Source: Mesostigma viride
Taxonomy: Eukaryota > Streptophyta > Mesostigmatophyceae > Mesostigmatales > Mesostigmataceae
Direction of reading: 5' to 3'
Length of the DNA: 64,000 nt
Assembly: GCA_009746045.1 (NCBI GenBank)
Contig: RPFO01000418.1
Span: 394,501 to 458,500, forward strand
Each line of letters opens with the position of its first letter. The stretch's first letter is position 1. Below, piece by piece: positions 11,731 to 33,038 of this stretch. Below the pieces are notes generated by a model. The model had not been told where the DNA came from. It searched no databases and saw only the letters and a list, made by a program, of their open reading frames with translations. The position numbers and the translations under genes were made by a program.

Positions 11731-12200
11731 ATGCAACGCCCTAGCTATCAAGCGCTTGCTTGCCCATGCACGCTCCTTGCCATGATATGCTCAGGCGGGT
11801 CATATTGCACCCACAGAATTCGCCGGATTGTCTATCATGTCCGATTGCTGATGTGGCATGCCTCAGACTGGCATGAAGGAGAAAGGGGTTCTCTACCCTT
11901 TCTTCCTGTTGCGCATATGAATTAATTGAACTCGTGCTCCGTTGGGGAGTCACGGAGCACCGGAGTGCTTTTAATCCCTGTAAAAATTGAGATCGACAAC
12001 TATGCGCACAACTATGTGCACAACAGGAAGAGAGGGCAGAGACCCCCTTTCTCCTTCATGCCTATATAAGGCATGCCACAGCAGCAATCGGACACAATAG
12101 ACAATCCGGCAAGGTCTGCATGTGGGTGCAATGAGACCTGCGTGAGCATATCATAACATTGAAGGAGTGTGGACAAGGAAGCTCAGCATAGCCAGGACGT
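11731..12200. mobile_element. Two family E elements, tail to tail
   Basis: 11731-11926 and 12000-12190 are inverted copies of one sequence (landmarks CTTCATGC...GGCATGCCACA, CAATCGGACA, CAATCCGG). The right-hand copy carries the 3' tip on the minus strand: AATTAATT, then the hairpin GTGCTCC...GGAGCAC (about 11933-11960). Other copies are at 35427-37710 (interrupted) and about 43590-43775. The body has no ORF. The tip is that of LINE family B, so E is probably a SINE-like passenger of B (inference). Confidence 0.62.
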
Positions 12201-12375
12201 AACATTGCTGGCTGCACATGCAAGGGCTAAGCTAAGGCTATGGCTGGTTGTATAGGCCGCGCGTTAGCAGTGCACGTGACTATAGGTATGGTGATTGGCA
12301 AGGCTAGGCAAACATTCTAGGCATGGCTGCCAATTGGCGGCCGGCAGTGACTACCAATGATTACAACCTAGGGCT

Positions 12376-13990
12376 ATTCTAGCCCGCTGGGGGCGTCCAC
12401 ATCTTGTGGTTGATCGAATCAGGTCCCCGCCCCTCCACTACACCTTGGGCTTTCTGGGGGTCCTGCTTGTGGCGGAGGTATTCCGGCCACAGGTCGTGTC
12501 GCTGCTGCTGCTGAGCGGGGGTCAGGTCGTCGTCCAGCGTCCAGGTGAGGTCGTGCAACCTCTTGCGACGAGAAAGGAACCGCTGCTTGTCCTCAGGGGA
12601 GGGGAAGGTGAGCAGGACTGGTGGGGGAGCCGCCTTGTCCCGTGAGTGGGGAACCGGCGGTGGCACCGGCCCGCGCAGTTCTACCTCAGTGACGTCCTAC
12701 CAAGCCCATGCTGACTGAGGGTAAGAAGCTGGCCATTGAGCTCGTCGGCAAGGGTGGTTGACGTCTCACCTGGCTTCTCAGTGGGGGAAGCGACGCAGCA
12801 CCACTAGGCATTCGCGGCGAGCTCGGTCAGTGGCCTCCCGTTGTTCGGCCTGGCGGTGGTCCTCCAGCTCCTGGAGTTTCCTGGCCATGGCGTCAGTGGT
12901 TGAGGCGGTCGCTGACCGCAGCAGGTCTGCATAGGAGAGCGGCGGGAGGTCGCCAGCATCCTGCCGGATCGGTGGCTGGGATGCGATGGTGGCCGTCTGC
13001 TCCGCTATCCTTGGGACCTCCGTGGCCTCGGTGTGGCCGGGCGGTGATGGCTTCAAGCTTCTTCATGACCACGCCGTGCACTTTCCCTCCATGCTGGTTG
13101 AGGCGGGATGAGAGGAGGGCGGCATGTGCATCAGAGGCCTGCGCCGTGGTCTGCAGCGCCGTGAGCTGAGGTTGAAGCTTGTGCATGGGCGACCTCAGTT
13201 GGTTTACGTATTGGAGACCTAGTTAGCCTCCACCGTGTTGATCGAGCGCCGTGGTCATCGATGTCATCTTCTCGGCCAGCGGCCGGGTCACGTGCTCGAT
13301 CCTCCAGCACTGCTCGGATCGATGTCATCCTTGCAGAGCTAGGGAGGGAGCCGATTTGGCTGCCGGCTGCGCAGCCGGCCGGGCTGGGTTGCAGAGCTTT
13401 AAGCAACGATGTTTAAAACATTTAGCTGGAAGAAGCTGCACAGGATATCGAGGCGGTGGTTGATCTCTGGCCTGGCGAAGAACCCCTCCAGGCTCCATGT
13501 CGTCAGCGGGGATGGGCCCTAAGGGCCCAAGGATCTTGCGTTCCTGTGCTAAGAACTGGACTATTTCGGCGCATTCTTCCTTGATCAGTAGCAGCCAGTT
13601 GCTGAAAGAAAAGCGTTCGTAGTCCGGTAGGTACTTTCGCCATTTGTGTTCGTGGCAGGGTTTCTTGGCCGGGCTCGGGCGAGGCGCTGGGCGATGGGTT
13701 TGCTTGCGATGGGTTTGCGGGCCCAGACGGATGGGCAAGCAAGGACGATGGCGAGTGGGTTGGGCTGGGAGCCGGAAAGCTCCTGTTCCAAACCTCGTTT
13801 TGCTTTAAAGTGGAGTTGCCATAGCTGCTTGTCACGTGCGAAACATTTTCGATACCGCGTTTCAGCCGTAACCGATTATACTGGCGAGTGCGTCATAAAA
13901 AGGCACATCGAATGCAAGTGATCTGGCTGAACTTGGGGCTCAGAAGAAAACATCTGAGCTCCACCGTCAGCCATACCGCCGTCAGCCATC
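12376..13990 (-). mobile_element. Degenerate LINE ORF1 copy D3
   Basis: Minus-strand pieces of a diverged ORF1: C-terminal RRM/CTD part 12666-12379 (PPPVLLTFPSPEDKQRFLSR, WTLDDDLTPAQQQQRHDLWP), middle 13056-12778 (LPPLSYADLLRS, coiled-coil Arg/Glu/Gln-rich), N-terminal 13738-13325 (YERFSFSNWLLLIKEE). Several frameshifts. Its 5' UTR (13840-13975) still shows the block conserved with D1, D2 and F. More diverged than D1/D2/D4 and probably a separate subfamily. Confidence 0.7.
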
Positions 13991-15054
13991 ACGTATTCCT
14001 TATTATGCTATGCAACAGCACGGGGTCGTTAATTAAGCCATATGTATGGATGTAAGTTAAAACTTAAAACAGTCATTGGGCAGATCGATGGTTCTGGGCG
14101 GCTGGTTCATCTTGATACGTGTCAACCGATCGACAACCCGACCGCCGCAATCTTGACGTAACCATAACGTGAAGTGCCGCAACGTGCCTGCGGCTCGATC
14201 ACGAAACCCAAGCCCTTGTGCGACAAGCCCCCATGCACCGGCAGGCATTTGCACTTTGCACCACAACATAGGAAGCCCCCAAGCCCCGAGGCCCTGACCC
14301 CCCGCGGACAGCCCGGCAGCCTGTGATTTCTTGACAGCGCTTCCGCTATTATAAGTGAGACAACTATTCGATCCTGGACGCATATGGCCATCCAACTTGT
14401 GGAAGGACTATGGTAGTTAATTGTCTGAGATCGAGGAAAGGCTATAGCTGTCGCGAATGCATGGTACGCATGGCTAATATGGCTGCACTGACCGCCTGCA
14501 CATAACGAGGCGGACAAGTCCATGCACTTAAATCATGAAGTATAGTGCATTGCCTGCTGCATGCTAATTGTAAACCATGGGTGGCGAAGGGTCGCAAAGC
14601 CCCGATCGCATGGGCTTTCATGGTCCGCGTTGGTCAGTACGCCGTACGGAGCCGCAAAAATACGGGAAAACGTACACTAAAGGCCTCCGCGTATTATACG
14701 CGTATTTATTTCAGAATACGCGGTTTGGACTTGGAATTTTTCGGGGGTACCAGCGGGCAGCGGGCGGTCCGCAGCGGGCACTGGCGCGGTGCCCAGGTTC
14801 TGGGCGCGGCGCGTTCACTGCACATTTGATATTTTTACTACTAGAAGTAGATGCGTACAGTTCTTTTCATAATTAAGCGCAAGCCTTGCAAAATCTTTGG
14901 CCGGTAGGAGACAGCTAGGACTAGGTACATAACGCATAATAACAGTGTGCCAGCAAATGCCAGCTGTGCTACTGACGGTGTAATGCAATATAGCGACGAT
15001 CGACGAGGCCAGTGCGACTGTGCGACAGTGTGCAGCCATTTTCGATTTGCAGCC
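13991..15054. other. Gene-free stretch upstream of the hAT element
   Basis: No supported gene. Contains a GAGACAACTATTC repeat (14358-14415) related to 37685-37745. A CGCGTATTATACGCGTATTT block (about 14686-14707) has an inverted relative near 15884-15905, possibly internal repeats of the hAT element. Confidence 0.4.
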
Positions 15055-18000
15055 ATGCCGAAGAAAGGGCCTGAATGGGATTTCGTTGTCGAGAAGAAAG
15101 AAGCAGTCACAGATACTGTTAGTAACACAACGCAGTATGTGTCGAGGATGTTCTGCTCATTTTGCAACAAGAATTTCTCCTACAAGGCGGGGCCAATCAG
15201 CGTATTCCGAGTCTGTGCACACTTTGCCGGAATCGCAGGGGAAGGGATGTTACCCTGCGACGAAATTCCACCGAATATCCGGAGCAGGTTTCTCAGGATT
15301 GCTAACAACAAGTTGCAGAAGTCAGACGCCAAGAAGCATCACAATTTGAACAGGGCAATGGCGGAGATGGGAGGGGCTGCGCCGGCTGACTTGTCGTCGG
15401 TTCCCAGCAAAGGCCAGCTGCGCATCACCAAATGGCTGGTTCCCGTCGACGAAAAAGGTGTCCAGCTGCTGGCTGCCGAATTTTTTATCGAGAACGGCAT
15501 TGCCTTCAATGCGGCTGAGAGCGCCTCTTTCAAGCAGATGGTGGCCGGCATGATCCAGTACGTCAAAGGAGGGCACGTCACCCCTCCTTCTCGGAAGTTG
15601 TGTCTTATGTCCTCTCATGCATTATATAGTGGATGGCTTTCCTTACAATCAATTAATTAATTGATTCCTTACTATTCCCGTTGCAGCCTGCTCCCCCCTG
15701 CATTTAACAAAACATAGTCAGATAGGATTGCAGGGCACAAATGGAAGATGTTAATAAATAAGCATATACACCAAATTTCAGTTGCAATAACTGCATGACC
15801 ATCATCAAGGAGCGAGCTAATTGGGTGACTGACAATTGGACCACAAAAACTGTCGCGTATTTTACCGCCGCGTATTTTACACCCCCCACGTATAATACGC
15901 GTATTTTAGGTCCGCGTATTATACCCCGTACACGTATTTGCCAACGCGGTTCATGGTGATCGGCGATGCCTGCCCCGGCCTCTGCCCCCAGTGGACCGGG
16001 AACCAGCAAGGCAACTAGTCAGAAGAACGGGCCGCGGGGCGGCGGGTGAGCCAATTGAGTGCTGGCTGGGTGTGCCATGCTGCTGCGCAGTCCCAGCTGC
16101 ATCCGTCATTTCCGCTCTCGTGTCTTTTGGGTAAGAAAGAAGAAGACATCGAAGCATGCAAAGACTCTGCTTGGTTGGAGGGCTCGTACACTGAGCATCT
16201 CAAGGAGGAAACTCATCGGTCCCGCCCCGGGGCTTACACGTATCACTCAGCATATGGAGCGTCCTCTATCACCCACCATGTCGAGACCTATCATGGCACC
16301 ATGCTGCCCTTTGCCGAGGAGCACCACTGCGGAATGACGGTGACGCTGCATGCGACAGGGTTTAATATGGTGGTGCTTCCAACAGGAGCAGCACCGATGG
16401 TGCGCTGGTGGGCGGCAGGCAGGTCTTCGGGAGAACACCGCACAGTTCGATTCGAAAATTCGTCCAAGAAGTCAAAGTCGATCAGACCACCCAAGGCAGG
16501 GAATGTTTTCCTGTCTTCTGCTGCTCGTGTTCCTCCTCCTGCATCTTCCTTTTGCTGCGCTCGAGAATCCCTGGCGGAAAGCATTCGTGCTCTTTCTGGA
16601 CCCCGCGCTGTCCCTGTACGTGCCCACAAGGAGCTCATTTGTCCGGACAATGCTCCACTAGCTTGGCTTTTACTCGGGCATGGTGGGCTGGAAGGTCCCT
16701 GGCAGCCTCCTTTGTGCGATGGGTGTAGCGATTGTATTCTTGATATCTTCGATCTCTGGATGCCAAGAGCTCCGAGGATGTCTTATCAGCACATCAATGC
16801 CCATTACATCACAAGTGACTGGAAATGGGTCTGTTCGCATTTGGGGCTAGCTGCTGCAAGTCTGCACAGGGGGCAAGCAAGGGTCTGCCCTCGCGAGCAT
16901 GTGATGCTGCCACTGCTGCAAAAGTTTGGCTTGCAAAACAAGGTGTACTCCTACGTTACCGACCAAGGCGCTACACTCCGTAAGACAGCTACAAATCTGG
17001 GTTCTCGCGTCACTTAATTGTATAGGCATGGCTTCACTTCAAATTTATCAATAGGGGGACTGTTATGGCCACCTGGTTACCGCCTGGCCGACTTGATTTA
17101 TGCGGACGACACCACCCTCATCGCGCGCCCCGAGCACATTCAGACCTGGCTGGACTGTCTGGGCTTGGAGGCGCGGGCGGTGGGGTTGGAGATTAGTGTC
17201 AAAACTGAGGCTATGGTGATTGGGGCTTCCAGTTACTAGCCCGCCGCTACCACGGCTGCTAGACGGGACGGAGGTCCCGTTTCGTGATCGCTTTAACCTG
17301 CTGGGAAGCATGCTTCCTGACACCGCCGCCGATGTGGACACCCGCATCAGCCTGGCCTGGGCTCGGCATCGTTCGCTGAAAACCTACTGGCACTCGAAGG
17401 TCCTCGGCGAGCACCGCAAGGCGCAAGCGCATGCTCCTCAAGGTCCTGGTCCTCACGGTGCTCACGTATGGCGCCGAGGCATGGACGCTCACGAGTCACG
17501 GACAAGCTGGCAACCAAGCTAAACGGCACGGTAACCAGGATGCTCCGTCAGGCTCTGAATGTCGGGTTTTCCACGCATAGGCATCTAGAATCTTTGTACC
17601 AGGGCATGCCTCGCATTTCGGACGAGATTAGACTAGCGTAGGATAGCATTCGTAGGACATCTTGCATGCTCGCACCAGCCAGGTAGACACCGCCCTCGGT
17701 CTGGCTGGCCCACGGCGGCTTGGCCAGCCAGGACGGCATATCCTGACCTGGCCTGGCCCCAAGGACATTCCTAAGAAGGTAGGCAAACATGTCATGACCT
17801 ACCCACAGCAGTTGATGGCTGACCTAGCGGTCCCAGCGCAGTTTGAAAATCGCATTCACTCCCTCTCTCTTGCTTGGACTGCTATGCAGGACAAGAGGAG
17901 GTGGAAGACCATTGTCCAGGCTCATACGCCCGGGCCCCTGTGGGCAAGCCCCCTCCCCCCAAGCGGAAGGGGCGCTTTGCTGAGTAGAATAGGTAGGGTT

Positions 18001-18237
18001 TTCTAGATTAGATTAGCTTAGAGTTAGATTAGTTCGGTTTCGCGGCTTTGTCCCCCCCTCCATCCATCCACGGGAATATGTGCTACATGATCTCCCAACG
18101 GAGTCATGTTATAATTTGATAATTTAATTTTTTTTTATGGCCACCTGCTGTGCAAGGGTGCATGCAACGCTAGTGTTCAGGCGATCGAGCATGCTGCAAT
18201 CTTTAGCGTGCTGAACGTGTCTAACGCCTTAGACAGC
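15055..18237 (+). pseudogene. hAT-superfamily transposase, split by LINE C1
   Basis: ATG 15055 opens a BED-type zinc finger (FCSFCNKNFSYK...VCAHFAGIAGEGMLPC) and a DUF659-like block (FFIENGIAFNAAESASFKQM, YVKGGHVTPPSRK) to about 15600. After a probable intron or decayed stretch, 16780-17017 gives INAHYITSDWKWVCSHLGL and LQKFGLQNKVYSYVTDQGATL, typical of the hAT catalytic region (second Asp in TDQGA). The frame breaks at 17017. The homologous text resumes after the LINE at 18148 (HLLCKGACNASVQAIEHA) and ends at a stop near 18232. No C-terminal dimerisation domain was seen. Inactive as read. Confidence 0.72.
17076..18134 (+). mobile_element. LINE family C copy C1, 5'-truncated, with 13-bp TSD
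   Basis: Encodes RT motif C ([20 protein letters not shown]) then frameshifted RT C-terminal text (LLDGTEVPFRDRF, SLAWARHRSLKTYW). The 3' end has CATGA-t-CTCC-CAAC-GGAG-TCATG (18086-18108) and an AATTT-rich tail. Flanked by TTATGGCCACCTG at 17063-17075 and 18135-18147; removing the insert and one repeat rejoins the hAT reading frame. Confidence 0.9.
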
Positions 18238-18444
18238 TAGGAGCCCTGCATAAGTGCATCACTTGGACCAAGAAGTCTTCTGTGGGCTGGATCACGTTCA
18301 GGCAATGCTGTCTAGCTCATCACATTGAGCCGCGGAAGCTCATGACTCCCGTGAAGACACGGTTCACATCGGTAAACCAAGTTGACATTGAAAATTAAAA
18401 GTGGCAAGCTCATGCACTTACCTATTACTCACTCAATGAATTAT

Positions 18445-18660
18445 TTAATTAAGAACATACCTCCGTGGGGAGGATATGTAACACATATCCCTGAGAAGGG
18501 GCATATGGTTTTTAATACATTCTAGACGACAACCTGCAGGTGGTGGGTGTAAACTGCCACCTACTCGGGGTGCACAGCTGAGGTGCACCTGCACCACCAT
18601 GTATTCCAGCATCTATGCAAAGTTGCGGGCATGGGTGGAAGATGATCATGGCACTTACTT
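18445..18660 (-). mobile_element. 3' tip of a family D LINE
   Basis: (TTAA)-type tail at about 18445, hairpin CCTCC-GTG-GGGAGG near 18461, then the D-type 3' UTR (CCCTGAGAAGGGGCATATGG, AATACATTCTA). No ORF. 18238-18444 shows nothing recognisable. Confidence 0.7.
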
Positions 18661-18839
18661 AGTCACTAATAAGTAAATAAGTAAGTATTCGCGTGCCATT
18701 CGCGGGGGAAGAAGCGCATCTCCCGCCATGGGAAGAATGCCCGGCGTGACCGCTAGGGCTTGGCACTACCTGTTACATTGCATGTCCGGCCATTGATTTT
18801 TTGTTTAGACTAGGCATTAGTTAGATACATACAATAGAA

Positions 18840-18948
18840 CCCGCAGGAGTGTTTGTCCATCAATCCATTCATCGGGGCTGATCGATTAATACTCCGTGAC
18901 TCCCCAACGGGAGCACCTGTTTAATTAATTAATTAATTATTTATTTAA
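18840..18948 (+). mobile_element. 3' tip of a family B LINE
   Basis: Carries CATCAATCCATTCATCGGGG, the terminal CTCCGTGACTCCCCAACGGGAG hairpin and a (TTAA)n tail (18922-18948). No coding part remains. Confidence 0.7.
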
Positions 18949-19156
18949 TGCGCGGGGGCAATGGGCGTGTCATGGAGGACTATGCATGCCGTATCAACTA
19001 TTAGGGAGACAACCAGCGCAGGCCGTATGTCAATGAGATAACCATGTCAATGAGCCCTAGCCCCTATGCGCTTAATTCCACCCCCAGTTCACGGGCACCG
19101 AAGTTCCGTGCACAGCCATTCGTTTTCCTTTGTTACTTAATTAATATGTTACCTTC

Positions 19157-19540
19157 CAGTTCCCACTGTACTTGGTTAGCATTAATTAATTAATTAATAG
19201 ACACGTGAATTACACGTTAATTAATTAATAGACACGTGACTGCGTCACGTGAGCATAAGTCCTCAGTGGGAGGGGAAAATGGGATGGAATGGATGGTGTA
19301 AGCTATCTAGGTCCTAGTTACAGGGGTGTGGGCACCTCGGCCCGAATCGCGATGAATGCCATACGCGGTCACACGCGGAGCCCCCACAGACTTGGTTGGC
19401 ATGCCATGCGCATTAATTAATTAATTAATTAATTAACTAATAGACACGTGACTGCGTCATGTCCTCAGTGCATAAGTCCTCAGTGGGAGGGATACATGGG
19501 ATGGAATGGATGGTGTAAGCTATCTAGGTCCATGCGCATG
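19157..19540 (-). mobile_element. Short 3' tips of family A LINEs (two or more)
   Basis: Two severely 5'-truncated A copies: about 19214-19395 and 19414-19529, each starting (minus-strand 3' end) with a (TTAA)n tail and the CACGTGAC hairpin or a damaged version. The second is flanked by CCATGCGCAT at 19404-19413 and 19530-19539, a 10-bp target-site duplication around a 116-bp insert. A partial tip (TAGACACGTGAATTACACG) sits at about 19198-19217. Confidence 0.8.
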
Positions 19541-20904
19541 TACTCAGTATAAGAAGCTCTGCTTTCCTATCCGTGTCTTTCACACAATGTATGCCATGCC
19601 CAGTCCAGCATTGCTATTCTCGTTTGTGAAAGTATCAAACAACACGGCCATGGTTGCCCTTCACCTCAACCAAACTCCAGCCTAGACAAATACCAGTAAG
19701 GTTCGCTTAAGTGGTGCAAAACTGGTCAATGCTCAAATGCAGCTTACACCTCGTGATACCGGGAAAGCCATTCACAAAGTACAAGTCATGCATCATCATT
19801 GCTCGAATTCCGTGCCACCAAACAAAGATTAGCAGAAAGCAGGATATTGACAGCAGCTACTAGATCGTGCCATGTACAGTAACTTACTCCCTGGAAACTC
19901 TCCTTTCTAGTGAGTCATCGCGAGGACCTGGCTGGGCGAGACGTGAACATGCTTCCCCGCGTTGGAAAACTCGAGCAAGCTGTATCAAGGCAAGCATATC
20001 TCCTTGCTGGTCCCGCACGGCCACGTTGCCTAGAAACCAACAGCGCCAAACTATGGCCGAAAAATGCCTGCAATTCGGCTCTTGCCCATGAAGTCCGGTG
20101 CTCTTGGCCGCTGAACATGGCCTGAGCTCCGAACCCCTAATGTACGCATCGCAATTTATGATTCAACGCATTTAGCCGCCATTTCCCAACAACAAGCGTA
20201 GGCACCATCGTTGGACTTCCCTGGGTCGCAGACGTATTGTGCACGGCAAACGTATTGTGCACGGTGCGCGACGTCCGTCATAGCCATGATGCCATCTATA
20301 TTACCTAGCATGCGCATGAGTTGCGCGGACTTGATGTTATGTACTGTGCAGGGAAAGACGCCAGGAGCCTCTTGTGCTGGCTGTCTCTGGCTGTGCAGTT
20401 ATACTTGCACGCTGAACTTTTTATTACTCTTCCTTTCAGCTTCCTTCTGGTATTTCCTTTTCGTCCGCACCAGGCATCTCGCGGGTTCAGAATACCCGGC
20501 ATCTCGCTAGGATGTGGTTGTGGATTCCTCCTTTTATCTACCCGGTACCCGAGCAGGTCCGATGTGCGTCTATGTGCGTACGGCCGTACGGTCCCCGACC
20601 ACAAATTCCCGAGCTTTCCCGAGTTCTGCACCCTTTTGCACTAGTCGCTGGCCCCTGTCACAGTGCTTTTAGCGTCCGAAATTCCGCAGGCCGTACACTG
20701 TTGTATGCCGGTGCACGCCCACGGTGACGCGCGTGCGGATGATGTGTGCGCGCGTGCGACGTGCAACTTGGCCGTGGCCGAGAGAGCGTTGCCCTCGCCC
20801 AAGTCTCTACATTAGCCCCGCAGCGACAACATCTCGTCCCTCTCTCTATTACCTAGTCGGGTTGCGCCTGCGTTGGGCGCGGGCCAGCTGTTGGTAGCGT
20901 GTTT
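19541..20904. other. Gene-free stretch upstream of ALB3
   Basis: No convincing ORF or RNA gene. Small ORFs (for example 19915-20118 minus, 20211-20510 plus) lack recognisable domains. The last few hundred bases should contain the ALB3 promoter, but no clear TATA element stands out. Confidence 0.4.
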
Positions 20905-29904
<9,000 letters not shown>

Positions 29905-30914
29905 GGAGGTTGAAGTCTGAGTGTGATGAGGAGAAGAGAGACCATCAGGGTGGCGTAGGAAGGGCTGCCAATGGGGAGAAGGGCTGAGGATGGCGCACGC
30001 GTTTCATGCCCGAGGAAGCGGACCCTGATGGCCTGCGCACCTTTGTGCAATGTGTGGCCTGGCATTGCGAGGATTGGCGGTAACAAAAGAATCCCAATCA
30101 ACCCTACCTTATACTTGCTGTCGTGCGCGTTGCAGTGTCACGGTCCTCCGCATCGGATGGAATTGAGGGAAAGGGGGGCGGGGTGGGGGGGTGGGGGGTG
30201 GAAGCAGGCGGCGAGCCTGAGGGTCAGAGCGAATCACCTGGCTTGCTCCATTTTGGCGCTTGGGGCTTTGTAGGGTGGAAGGGATGGAGCCCACAGGCAG
30301 TTGGCTTGTGAATGTGAGAGTGCACCCGCTGTTTGTGTGAGCACGTCTAGTTACATGGTGCGGTGGGTGCACCTCTTTTCAGCAAGGCAGGCCTCATAGG
30401 TAGTGTGCCTCACAGGTCGCTATACGAATAGCGACCTGTGGCGGTCGCTATTCGTATAGGTATGGGCGCATGAGCCGGCATGACCAACCAGCCGTGGGGG
30501 TCCGATTTGCACTGAAGAATAGACAAAGCTGTGCTATTCTGCACGAGGACAGTGGGCAGTAGCGACTTGTCGCGTCAGGCTGATGCTGGGCCTTCTCGGT
30601 ACGCATCAGAATAATCATCATCCATTACTCAGCGTCGAGGCTTAGCTGTTTGCTCTTTTGTATTTATCTGTTTTGGGTGTGAACAGCAACATAGAGTCCT
30701 TTGGTTTTTCAGTTACTTTAGATAAGATTATCAATAAAAGAGTCCTGATGTGTCCTACAAAATGACCTTTCTTGTGCACAATGGCCTGTTAATGAATTAA
30801 AGTAATTCGTGCTCCCATTGCACAACGGCATAGGCTGCATGCATCAGATGTCGTCCACACACGCAATAGTTCCGGAGAGGTATCATGCTGTGAGAAAAAC
30901 TATGCTATCATTCA
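29905..30914. other. 3' flank of ALB3, no gene
   Basis: No supported ORF. Contains a G-rich tract (30170-30200), the overlapping palindromes at 30411-30459 and an AATAAA at about 30731. The ALB3 polyadenylation site cannot be placed from sequence. Confidence 0.45.
30411..30459. repeat. Two overlapping perfect palindromes
   Basis: CACAGGTCGCTAT and ATAGCGACCTGTG form a 13-bp inverted repeat with an ACGA loop (30411-30440). CTATACGAATAGCGACC and GGTCGCTATTCGTATAG form a 17-bp inverted repeat with a 6-nt loop (30420-30459). The middle arm ATAGCGACC can pair with either side, so two hairpins are mutually exclusive. Confidence 0.9.
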
Positions 30915-31978
30915 AAAATTAAATAAAATATGACATGCCTCCGTTGGGAGATCATGTAGCACATATTCCGTGATGGATGGGTGGAGTGGAGGAAGCCGCG
31001 TAATCGAACTAACCTAACTCTAAGCTATCTAGTCTAGAAAATCCTAACTACACTACTCATCAAAACGCCTCCTCTTGGGGGGAGGTGGCTTGCCCACAGG
31101 GGCTGGCGTGTGAGCCTTGACAATCTTCTGCCACCGCGTCTTGTTCTGCATGGCAGTCCAAAGAAGGGAGAGAGAGAGTGGATGCGGTGTTCAAACTGGG
31201 CTGGGACCACTAGTACGTCGGCCAGCAACATCTGGGTGTAGTTCGTGGCATGTTTCCCTACCCTTTTAGGAATGTCCTTAGGGCCAGGCCAGGTCAAAAT
31301 ATGCAGCCCTGGCTGCATGGCCAAGCCGCTGGGGGCCGGCCAGACCAAGGGCGGTGTCGACCTGGCTGGTGCGAGCAAGATGTCCTACAAATGCTATCCT
31401 ACGCTGCCTAATCTCGTCCGAAATAGGAGGCATACCCAATCAGAAAATCAGAATCAGAATACCCTGATACAAAGACTCTAATGACCTACGCTTGGAAAAC
31501 CCTACGTTCAGGACCTGTCGGAGCATCCTGTAAACCGTGCCGACTAGTTTAGCTGCCAGTGTTTCCGTGCGTGTCCACGCCTCGGCGCCATACGTGAGCA
31601 CCGTGAGGACGAGAACCTTGAAGAGCATGCGCTTGCAGTGCTCGCCCTGGCCCTTCGAGCGCCAGTAGGTGTTGAGCGAACGGAGCCTGGCCCAGGCCAG
31701 GCCGATGCGGATGTCCACATCGTCGGCGGTGTCAGGGAGCATGCTCCCCAACAGTTTGAAGCGATCGCGGAACGGGACCTCCGTCCCGTCGAGCAGGCGC
31801 GGCAGCGGTGGGAAACTGGAGGCCCCAATCACCATCGTGTCAGTCTTGACTCTAATCTCCAACCCCACCGTCCTCGCCTCCAAGCCCAGACAGTCCAGCC
31901 AGGTCTGAATGTGCTCGGGGCGCGCGATGAGGGTGGTGTCGTCCGCATAAATCAGGTCGGCCAGGCGATAGCCAGTGC
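30915..31978 (-). mobile_element. LINE family C copy C2, 5'-truncated
   Basis: Minus strand encodes [58 protein letters not shown] and LRQVLNVGFSKRRSLESLYQ (ORF down to 31440), then the C-terminal part with frameshifts to about 31034. The 3' end carries the CTCCGTTGGGAG hairpin near 30939 and an AT-rich AAATAAAAT tail. Confidence 0.85.
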
Positions 31979-32107
31979 TAACCCCGCCGTGCTCTTTCTC
32001 GTTAACACGTCGTACGTCAAAACTCAGTCCTAAAAATAGGACTGAGTATGCCAACTTTGAGATCATGTAGCGGTAAGGGTAGGGGGGTACCCCATATTTG
32101 ATCAGGC

Positions 32108-32245
32108 ACTCCGCAAAGGTGAAAACCATTTGCGTTCAGTACCGGGCCGCGGAAAACGCGGAAAAACGCGATCTGCAAATGAATCCGACCGGAATCGAAC
32201 TGGGGACCTCTCGCACCAATTTTGCTGACTATAGGACGGACGTCT
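32108..32245 (-). mobile_element. tRNA-related SINE, copy 1
   Basis: On the minus strand it carries a T-arm/B-box-like AGTTCGATTCC (32191-32201) after GGTGCGAGAGGTCCCC. Downstream is a conserved body with a CCGCG-GAAAA-CGCGG hairpin and GCAAATGGTTTTCACCTTTG. A second copy is at 43320-43429. An A-box-like segment (TAGTCAGCAAAATTGG) lies upstream at about 32218-32235 in this copy only. Confidence 0.6.
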
Positions 32246-33038
32246 CCGGTTACCATGGCATCGCCAACTTACACCTACAGTCATCCGCAAAAGTTCTCCT
32301 GTCCGGGGAGTGATGCAAGCCTTTCGGATTTGGTACTAGATAAATCACTCGAGATCTGTGTGTAGGAGTACTACACACGTGTCTGCCCCATATGTTTGAT
32401 ATGCATCAGAGCACTCAATATCATGCTAATGCTTGGGCATATGCCTAAAAAATCATATGTTGACCAAATCATGTAAAATTTTACAAGGGTGTCAACCCAT
32501 GCTCGCGATTTGGCAATTTTCTGTGGAAGGACGAGTTGGGAAAATTCAATAAAATCCATATGCATGTTGAAAAAATATAGGCGTGTAAACAATATAGTTC
32601 TTGAAACATGGCAAAAAACTGGGCTCAATTTGGCCACAGCCTCTACCTGAAACTCACCAAAAACCACCAGCCCTAAGAATGGGTTTCGAGGTTGCTAGCA
32701 ATGTGCAAGCATGTAAGTGCAGTCATACTACACACCAACGTGGCAACCAACCATGCCAATCAACTCATTTCCCTTCTAGCATAACAGGAAAACATACTTG
32801 CATCATCATATTGCAGTTATAATATACCTTAGTATATGTGTGAGAGCCTATGCACGCACGTAGGGAATGGGCATTGATACCTACCTACAAAGGGTTTTAT
32901 TATGAGCCTTAACCACCAATATAATGGGTAGGTTAAGCATATTTCAATTGTTTTTAACAAGAATAGAGATGGCTAACACTGTTTTGCCTTGCCATGGCAT
33001 GGCCAACATACTTGCTGGCACATGATGACAGTGGTTTA

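Noticed and set aside
16046-16780. Continuous hAT coding sequence
   Set aside because: Open frame but I could not match it to the hAT family; it may include an intron or decayed sequence, so only the flanking blocks were used.
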